Shown here: positions 7,472 to 11,162 of the stretch, piece after piece
How the letters are laid out: each line of letters opens with the position of its first letter
How positions within the stretch are numbered: position 1 is the stretch's first letter
Assembly: GCA_945867755.1 (NCBI GenBank)
Contig: CAMBJN010000034.1
Span: forward strand, 1 to 11,162
DNA: 11,162 nt
Source: Polynucleobacter meluiroseus
GTDB taxonomy: Bacteria; Pseudomonadota; Gammaproteobacteria; Burkholderiales; Burkholderiaceae
Direction of reading: 5' to 3'
The notes under the pieces: generated by a model
The model's input: the letters and a program-made list of their open reading frames with translations, nothing else
Database searches by the model: none
Told to the model about the DNA's origin: nothing
Translations under genes and position numbers: made by a program

Positions 7472-8221
7472 TCAGCCAATGCAAAAGCCGCCTTTGAGAA
7501 GAGCATCAGGCAAGGTGAGGGCCCTATATAGACCAAACAGTCCTGTGAAAATCATCAAGCCCGCAGCCATATAGCGTGTCCAAGCTTGATGGCCCCATGA
7601 AGCCAAGCGCGCAGAAAAGCCGGAAATCAATAAAAGATTGGGTAATGTTCCCAGTCCAAAGGCCAGCATCAGTAAGCCCCCGGACACCCCATCCCCGGAC
7701 AGAAAAGCCAAGGGCAAGATGCTGTAAATCAAACCACAGGGAACCAAACCCCATACCAAACCAACTAAAAAGTGTGGCTTACGGTCGGGCTGATGAAGTG
7801 ATTTTGATAGTTTTGACCACAATGCGGCGGTTTTGGTATTCAGCCAAACCTCCCACGCAGAGGTTTTAGTTTTATTTTTAGTTAAAACAAGATAGCCCTG
7901 AAACAAAAAGATCAGCGCAGCCAGAGCAAATAAGCCTCTTTGAACTGGCAACCAGCCTTGCTGCCAGAGCGGAAAACCCAAAGTTCCAGCCAAAACGCCC
8001 AATAGAACATAAGTTGAAATTCTGCCCAAATGGGTCAATAAATGTTCAAAGGCCAGTTTTTTCTGAGAAATAAAGCGTAAAGCAGTGGTGCTTTGCCCAG
8101 AAGATGCACTTTGCTTGGCTCGCTCTAAACCAGCAGCAATCCCCCCGCACATGAGAGCACAGTGCCAACCGCTGACCAAGGCTCCTATAAATATCGTCAG
8201 AAATAACGTGAATGTGACCAT
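7472..8221 (-). CDS. TauE/SafE-like (DsbD_2-type) membrane protein of the cbb3/Fnr neighbourhood
   Basis: A 249-residue polytopic inner-membrane protein with about six hydrophobic segments (near 4-27, 66-82, 95-113, 150-172, 177-200 and 213-231). It belongs to the group annotated as sulfite exporter TauE/SafE or cytochrome c biogenesis transmembrane region (DsbD_2). Two cysteine motifs stand out: HCALMCGG at 20-27 in the first helix and a PCG at 161-163 (GLVPCGLIYS). Such proteins often sit beside cbb3 oxidase assembly genes and fnr/anr, as here, and are suspected to act in heavy-metal (copper) handling or thiol electron transfer. Sulfite export is not supported by the context. It is divergent from fnr, and its promoter region holds an FNR box. 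The start is the first ATG with the helix intact; AGGA lies rather far upstream. The family is fairly sure, the function is not. Confidence 0.8.
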   Translation of the reverse strand: MVTFTLFLTIFIGALVSGWHCALMCGGIAAGLERAKQSASSGQSTTALRFISQKKLAFEHLLTHLGRISTYVLLGVLAGTLGFPLWQQGWLPVQRGLFALAALIFLFQGYLVLTKNKTKTSAWEVWLNTKTAALWSKLSKSLHQPDRKPHFLVGLVWGLVPCGLIYSILPLAFLSGDGVSGGLLMLAFGLGTLPNLLLISGFSARLASWGHQAWTRYMAAGLMIFTGLFGLYRALTLPDALLKGGFCIG

Positions 8222-8264
8222 ACTTACCGATAATTCCTAAGTGGTATTGTTAATTGCAAAGGGA

Positions 8265-8270
8265 TAGAAT
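8265..8270 (+). promoter_or_regulatory. Candidate -10 of fnr
   Basis: TAGAAT on the plus strand matches the -10 consensus at 5 of 6 positions and predicts a start near 8277, about 41 bases before the fnr ATG. No good -35 is found at 16-18 bases upstream, so support is weak. If right, the FNR box lies downstream of the start, a repressing position. Confidence 0.3.
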
Positions 8271-8274
8271 AGTA
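8269..8274 (-). promoter_or_regulatory. Candidate -10 of the TauE-like gene
   Basis: TACTAT on the minus strand (4 of 6 to the -10 consensus) predicts a start near 8262. This places the centre of the FNR box at about -42.5, close to the -41.5 of class II FNR-activated promoters, which typically lack a good -35. The choice of this hexamer is guided by that spacing. Confidence 0.35.
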
Positions 8275-8297
8275 CCAATGAGTTCTCTGTAACCGCA

Positions 8298-8311
8298 TTG
8301 ATGTAAAGCAA
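8298..8311. promoter_or_regulatory. FNR/Anr box
   Basis: TTGAT-GTAA-AGCAA matches the consensus TTGAT-N4-ATCAA at 9 of 10 specified positions. It lies in the 96-base spacer between the divergent TauE-like gene and fnr, ending 6 bases before the fnr ATG. Placement suits activation of the TauE-like gene and autorepression of fnr. Confidence 0.65.
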
Positions 8312-8317
8312 ACAAAC

Positions 8318-9064
8318 ATGAATCGAATCGATAACTCTACTTCCGCCAATAAATGCTCAACTTGCGTTTTGGGGGAATTTTGTTTGCCGGTTGGTCTTAA
8401 TTCTGAAGATATCAGCAAAATTGACTCCTTGGTCAATGAGCGAGTTCGCTTAAAAAAGGGTGAATCCTTGTACCGTCAAGGCGATACCTTGACGGCTGTT
8501 TATGGCATCAAGCTTGGCACCCTAAAAACTGAGTACGCCCTTCCAGATGGTCGTGAGCAAATCACAGGTTTTCATCTTCCAGGAGAAATGCTAGGCTTAG
8601 ATGGTATTGGCAATAATCAATACCAATCAAATGCTGTCGCTCTAGAAGATAGCGAGGCGTGCGTTGTTAAATTCAGCGAGTTTGAAACCTTGGCAAGACA
8701 AATTCCATCGCTACAACAACAATTTCATCGCATCTTGAGTAAAGAATTGACTCAAGATCAACGTCATTTACTGTCCTTAGGAAGTCTTCGCGCCGAAGAA
8801 CGTTTAGCCAGCTTTTTATTGAATTTCTCAGACCGCCTTGCGGCCAGAGGTTATTCGCCCAATGAATATCATTTGCGCATGAGTCGTGAAGAGATTGGCA
8901 GCTATTTAGGTATTCAGCTAGAGACGGTGAGTCGTTTATTCTCACGCTTTACTGAATCAGGTCTGATTCAAATCAAGCAACGCCACCTCAAGTTAATTGA
9001 TATGGATGGCTTACTAGAATTAGCTGGTAAATCAAGAGCCATTAATTGCGCATCCACTACTTGA
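8318..9064 (+). CDS. fnr: Oxygen-sensing Crp/Fnr-family transcription regulator (Fnr/Anr)
   Basis: Fnr/Anr dimerises around a [4Fe-4S] cluster when oxygen is scarce and controls microaerobic and anaerobic genes. The four cluster ligands are visible: Cys13, Cys16, Cys22 (C-x2-C-x5-C) and Cys115. The cyclic-nucleotide-like sensor domain covers about 25-140 and a dimer helix follows. The helix-turn-helix at about 188-211 keeps the E-x2-S-R of the FNR class (Glu202, Ser205, Arg206), predicting recognition of TTGAT half sites. The length of 248 is normal. The ATG is the only plausible start: no ATG, GTG or TTG codon lies between it and an in-frame TGA at 8279. It has no recognisable Shine-Dalgarno sequence. 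It faces the cbb3 accessory operon across a shared terminator, and cbb3 operons are typical Fnr/Anr targets. Whether it should be named fnr or anr is convention. Confidence 0.95.
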   Translation: MNRIDNSTSANKCSTCVLGEFCLPVGLNSEDISKIDSLVNERVRLKKGESLYRQGDTLTAVYGIKLGTLKTEYALPDGREQITGFHLPGEMLGLDGIGNNQYQSNAVALEDSEACVVKFSEFETLARQIPSLQQQFHRILSKELTQDQRHLLSLGSLRAEERLASFLLNFSDRLAARGYSPNEYHLRMSREEIGSYLGIQLETVSRLFSRFTESGLIQIKQRHLKLIDMDGLLELAGKSRAINCASTT

Positions 9065-9088
9065 TTTGATCAAAACTATTAGTTAAAC

Positions 9089-9117
9089 AAAAAAGCAGCT
9101 CATTGGGCTGCTTTTTT
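9089..9117. terminator. Bidirectional intrinsic terminator between fnr and the cbb3 accessory operon
   Basis: AAAAAAGCAGC, a 7-base loop and GCTGCTTTTTT form a perfect 11-bp inverted repeat. GCAGC at 9095-9099 pairs with GCTGC at 9107-9111, flanked by A6 and T6, so each strand reads a GC stem followed by a T-run. It lies 24 bases after the fnr stop and 30 bases after the stop of the convergent small gene, serving both. Confidence 0.92.
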
Positions 9118-9147
9118 ATTTAATGTCAGTCAATACTTGTGCTTCTC

Positions 9148-9408
9148 TTAAAGCCAACCTCCGTCATTTTTATCATTCAGATCGCGAACTGATCCAGGCA
9201 AGATATAAATCGTGAGTGCACTTGATAGAGCGCACAAGAACCAAAAAGCAAAGAATCCAACCGTGTAGATTGCTTCTTTAGATGCATGAATTGGCTGATC
9301 TAGAAAAACCAAATCTTCAGGCTGCACCAAAGTGAAAAATATTCCCTCAGCAATACCGCCCACCAAGAAGGATGGCCACAAAATCCACATCCATAAACGA
9401 TATTTCAC
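9148..9408 (-). CDS. Small two-helix membrane protein, uncharacterised, in the cbb3 operon
   Basis: I do not recognise a named family. The 86-residue product has two hydrophobic helices (about 7-28 and 46-70), a loop with several acidic residues and a histidine between them (PEDLVFLDQPIHASKEA), and a short polar tail rich in Asp/Asn. Glu21 lies within the first helix after GGIA. A cysteine, Cys59, lies in the second helix. Translation starts at a GTG whose bases overlap the ccoH stop (GTGA), with AGGTGA (9418-9413) four bases upstream, so coupled expression is likely. An internal ATG at codon 7 is a weaker alternative. As the last gene of ccoP-ccoG-ccoH it is probably an accessory to cbb3 oxidase assembly, which is inference from position only. 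Confidence 0.82.
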   Translation of the reverse strand: MKYRLWMWILWPSFLVGGIAEGIFFTLVQPEDLVFLDQPIHASKEAIYTVGFFAFWFLCALSSALTIYILPGSVRDLNDKNDGGWL

Positions 9409-9593
9409 TTAATCACCTGCTCAATTTTTAAACCTTGTTTAATAACACCTTCGCGGATCGTCTGATCAACATCTTGAGTGAAGGCAAACCAAATAGTGAT
9501 AGCGGAACCTATCGCACCAATCGCTGGCCCACTGATGATTAACCAAGGCCATAGTTGCTTCCACCATGGTTTTGTATCTTGTTCTTTTGACAT
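9405..9593 (-). CDS. ccoH: Short FixH/CcoH-type cbb3 oxidase assembly protein
   Basis: FixH/CcoH is a single-span membrane protein that takes part in cbb3 oxidase assembly and stability. The 62-residue product has a polar cytoplasmic start with KPWWKQLWPW, one hydrophobic helix at about 17-37, and a tail ending near IKQGLKIEQVIK. That tail resembles the YYKQGLAIN region of longer FixH proteins. It ends just after this motif, so the periplasmic beta domain of full-length FixH is missing. I start it at the ATG at 9593 because AAGGAG (9604-9599) lies 5 bases upstream; a longer reading frame from 9629 would add 12 residues and put this ribosome binding site inside the gene. It follows ccoG by 45 bases and overlaps the next gene by 3 bases. 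Assignment rests on the W-rich start, the tail motif and context. Confidence 0.8.
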   Translation of the reverse strand: MSKEQDTKPWWKQLWPWLIISGPAIGAIGSAITIWFAFTQDVDQTIREGVIKQGLKIEQVIK

Positions 9594-9598
9594 AAAAT

Positions 9599-9604
9599 CT
9601 CCTT
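9599..9604 (-). promoter_or_regulatory. Ribosome binding site that fixes the ccoH start
   Basis: AAGGAG on the minus strand, 5 bases before the ATG at 9593, is a near-ideal Shine-Dalgarno sequence. It supports the shorter ccoH start over the ATG at 9629. Confidence 0.8.
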
Positions 9605-9638
9605 TTCCTACTCCAGCTTTTAGCTTCAAATATTACTC

Positions 9639-11099
9639 TTATCTTGGCACAATAAAACTAGACTTCTCATCACGAACTCTTAGAGTGCTAGAGGCATTGG
9701 GTCCACTTTCAGTGGCTTCAATATCAAAACTAATGGGATGTGTGCCGGTTTTGACATCATCAATCGCCACCCTGACTTTCACTGGTATCAATAGATTGCT
9801 TGATGAGCTCACAACAAGCTCAGTGATTTCTTTACCCTGAGAGCTCAAAATTTGCATGCCTGGTAAACCAGTGGCAACAATGCTGACTTTCATTGGGTTT
9901 TCAGAAGAGTTCATGATTTGCAAGCGATAAACGTTTTCTATCTTGGTGCCTTCAACTTCACGCGCTAATGCACCTCGGTCGCGCATCACATCAACTCGCA
10001 AAGGATTACGTAAGAACACAGAGCTGGCAAATGCTATTAACAAGACAGACATGATCCCGATATAAATCAGGACGCGTGGCCTGAAAATGTAATGTCTGGC
10101 CTTCTTGTTATCCATGTGCTCAAGCATCGCGCGTTCAGATGTGTAACGGATCAAGCCTTTGTCGTAACCAACCTTGTCCATCACTTGGTCGCAAGCGTCA
10201 ATACATGCCCCACAACCAATGCACATGTATTGCAAGCCATCACGAATATCAATACCTGTTGGGCACACTTGAACACAGATACTGCAATCGACGCAATCAC
10301 CCAAACCAAGTTCTTTATGGTTATCTGCTTTTGCACGACTACCGCGTGGGTCACCTCGTGTTTTGTCATAAGTAACCACAAATGTGTCTTTATCCACCAT
10401 CACGCTTTGAAAACGTGCATACGGACACATGTATTTACATACTTGTTCACGCATAAAACCTGCATTACCCCAAGTGGCAAAGCTATAGAAAAGCAACCAA
10501 AATGCTTGCCAAGGTCCTAAAGTGAAAGCAATCAGCTCAGCGCTCAACACCTTGATCGGCGTGAAGTAACCAACAAATGTGAATCCAGTCCACAGTGCGA
10601 TCAAAATCCACAAAGCATGCTTGGTGAGTTTGAGACGCCACTTACGGAAATTCCAAGGCCACTCTTCGCCATCCAAACGGATACGTGCAAAGCGATCTCC
10701 CTCAACCTTGCGCTCGATCCACATGAATATTTCTGTATAGACAGTTTGTGGGCAGGCGTACCCACAGAACAAACGACCAGCAACAGCCGTGAATAAGAAA
10801 AGCGCTAAAGCTGAAAGTATCAGTAAAAGAGTTAGGTAAATAATGTCTTGTGGCCAAAGCACTAGGCCAAAGATATAAAACTTACGCGATACCAAATCAA
10901 AGAGAACCGCCTGACGGTCGTTCCATTGCACCCACGGCAAACCATAGAAAAGAATCTGTGTTGCCAAAACCAATATCAAGCGCCAATTGGCAAAAACCCC
11001 ACTCACTGAGCGGGGGTAAATTTTGCGCCTTATTTCGTAGAGAGAAAGCTCAACTGTATTTTTTGAGCCACCCTCATCCGCTAAAAAGTCATTTGACAT
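9639..11099 (-). CDS. ccoG: Cytochrome cbb3 oxidase accessory protein CcoG (FixG/RdxA family)
   Basis: CcoG is a polytopic membrane ferredoxin-like protein of cbb3 oxidase biogenesis; work in Rhodobacter links it to reduction of Cu(II) for the CuB centre. The 486-residue product has hydrophobic spans at about 39-56, 85-108, 162-180, 185-207 and 342-362. It has paired cysteines in FCGYACPQ (112, 116) and CKYMCPY (221, 225). Two 4Fe-4S motifs follow: CVDCSICVQVCP with Cys 269, 272, 275, 279, and CIGCGACIDACD with Cys 293, 296, 299, 303. The C-terminal 110 residues form the immunoglobulin-like FixG domain expected in the periplasm. All expected cysteines are present. The ATG overlaps the ccoP stop by one base (TAATG), so it is probably co-translated. 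No strong ribosome binding site precedes it. Confidence 0.97.
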   Translation of the reverse strand: MSNDFLADEGGSKNTVELSLYEIRRKIYPRSVSGVFANWRLILVLATQILFYGLPWVQWNDRQAVLFDLVSRKFYIFGLVLWPQDIIYLTLLLILSALALFLFTAVAGRLFCGYACPQTVYTEIFMWIERKVEGDRFARIRLDGEEWPWNFRKWRLKLTKHALWILIALWTGFTFVGYFTPIKVLSAELIAFTLGPWQAFWLLFYSFATWGNAGFMREQVCKYMCPYARFQSVMVDKDTFVVTYDKTRGDPRGSRAKADNHKELGLGDCVDCSICVQVCPTGIDIRDGLQYMCIGCGACIDACDQVMDKVGYDKGLIRYTSERAMLEHMDNKKARHYIFRPRVLIYIGIMSVLLIAFASSVFLRNPLRVDVMRDRGALAREVEGTKIENVYRLQIMNSSENPMKVSIVATGLPGMQILSSQGKEITELVVSSSSNLLIPVKVRVAIDDVKTGTHPISFDIEATESGPNASSTLRVRDEKSSFIVPR

Positions 11100-11162
11100 T
11101 ATTTGCTGGTTTTTTCTCTAACGTTTGATAAACCCCAAACGTAGGCTGTTAATAAATGAATC
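11099..11162 (-). CDS. ccoP: Cytochrome cbb3 oxidase subunit III (CcoP), last 20 codons only
   Basis: Reading the minus strand from the right edge gives a 20-residue tail containing HLLTAYVWGLSN and ending EKTSK before TAA. This resembles the C-terminal helix of the second cytochrome c domain of CcoP (the AYVWGLS type ending). The stop shares its last A with the ccoG ATG (TAATG). Position directly upstream of ccoG is where ccoP is found in Burkholderiales cbb3 operons. CcoP is the diheme c-type subunit that passes electrons to the oxidase; the heme sites lie outside the window. Confidence 0.78.
   Translation of the reverse strand, partial: IHLLTAYVWGLSNVREKTSK

Noticed and set aside
8673..8945. 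90-codon open frame antisense to fnr
   Set aside because: It lies entirely within the well-conserved fnr gene and its product has no recognisable domain; it is a frame shadow.
9061..9073. TTGAT-TTG-ATCAA, resembling an FNR box, at the fnr stop codon
   Set aside because: The half sites are 3 bases apart rather than 4, and the site lies at the end of fnr between convergent genes where no promoter is expected.
9594..9629. Longer ccoH reading frame starting at 9629
   Set aside because: The extra 12 residues contain the translated ribosome binding site of the ATG at 9593 and do not resemble FixH starts.
10092..10520. 142-codon open frame antisense to ccoG
   Set aside because: It is the reverse of the cysteine-rich ferredoxin region of ccoG, giving a Thr/His/Cys-rich product with no family features.

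Overview
The window looks like a chromosomal segment of a betaproteobacterium of the order Burkholderiales. The best guess is a low-GC freshwater lineage such as Polynucleobacter. This rests on the protein sequences (a 491-residue NusA, an RluB with long Gly/Arg-rich tails, a short FixH), on the order scpB-rluB-rimP-nusA-infB, and on a base composition that by eye is in the mid-40s percent GC. The genus is an inference, not something the sequence proves. No mobile element, tRNA, rRNA, CRISPR array or integration scar is visible, and no stretch longer than about 180 bases lacks a gene.

Region 1 (1-4806, minus strand) is the translation/transcription core operon rimP-nusA-infB. infB runs off the left edge and lacks its 3' end. 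rimP and nusA overlap by 4 bases, and nusA and infB are 16 bases apart. Upstream of rimP there is a near-consensus sigma-70 promoter (TTGGCA, 17 bases, TATAAT) with a perfect 10-base palindrome abutting its -35. Between promoter and rimP lies a leader of about 110 nt that ends in an intrinsic terminator only about 24 bases before the rimP start codon. A segment further up the leader can pair with the terminator, so the leader reads like an attenuator. This is the most interesting non-coding signal in the window.

Region 2 (4807-7360, minus strand) is scpB-rluB, overlapping by 8 bases: a condensin accessory protein and a 23S rRNA pseudouridine synthase. The synthase is more than twice the usual size because of disordered extensions at both ends.

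Region 3 (7472-9064) is a divergent pair: a TauE/SafE-like (DsbD_2-type) membrane protein on the minus strand and an Fnr/Anr oxygen-sensing regulator on the plus strand. Their 96-base spacer carries a 9-of-10 match to the FNR box, well placed to activate the membrane protein gene and possibly to repress fnr.

Region 4 (9089-11162) is the 3' part of a cbb3 cytochrome oxidase operon on the minus strand: the last 20 codons of ccoP, then ccoG, a short ccoH/fixH, and an uncharacterised two-helix membrane protein that starts with GTG and is translationally coupled to ccoH. A bidirectional terminator separates it from the convergent fnr. Regions 3 and 4 form a microaerobic respiration module: oxygen sensing (Fnr), the oxidase (CcoP), its metal/assembly factors (CcoG, CcoH, TauE-like) and a candidate new accessory protein.
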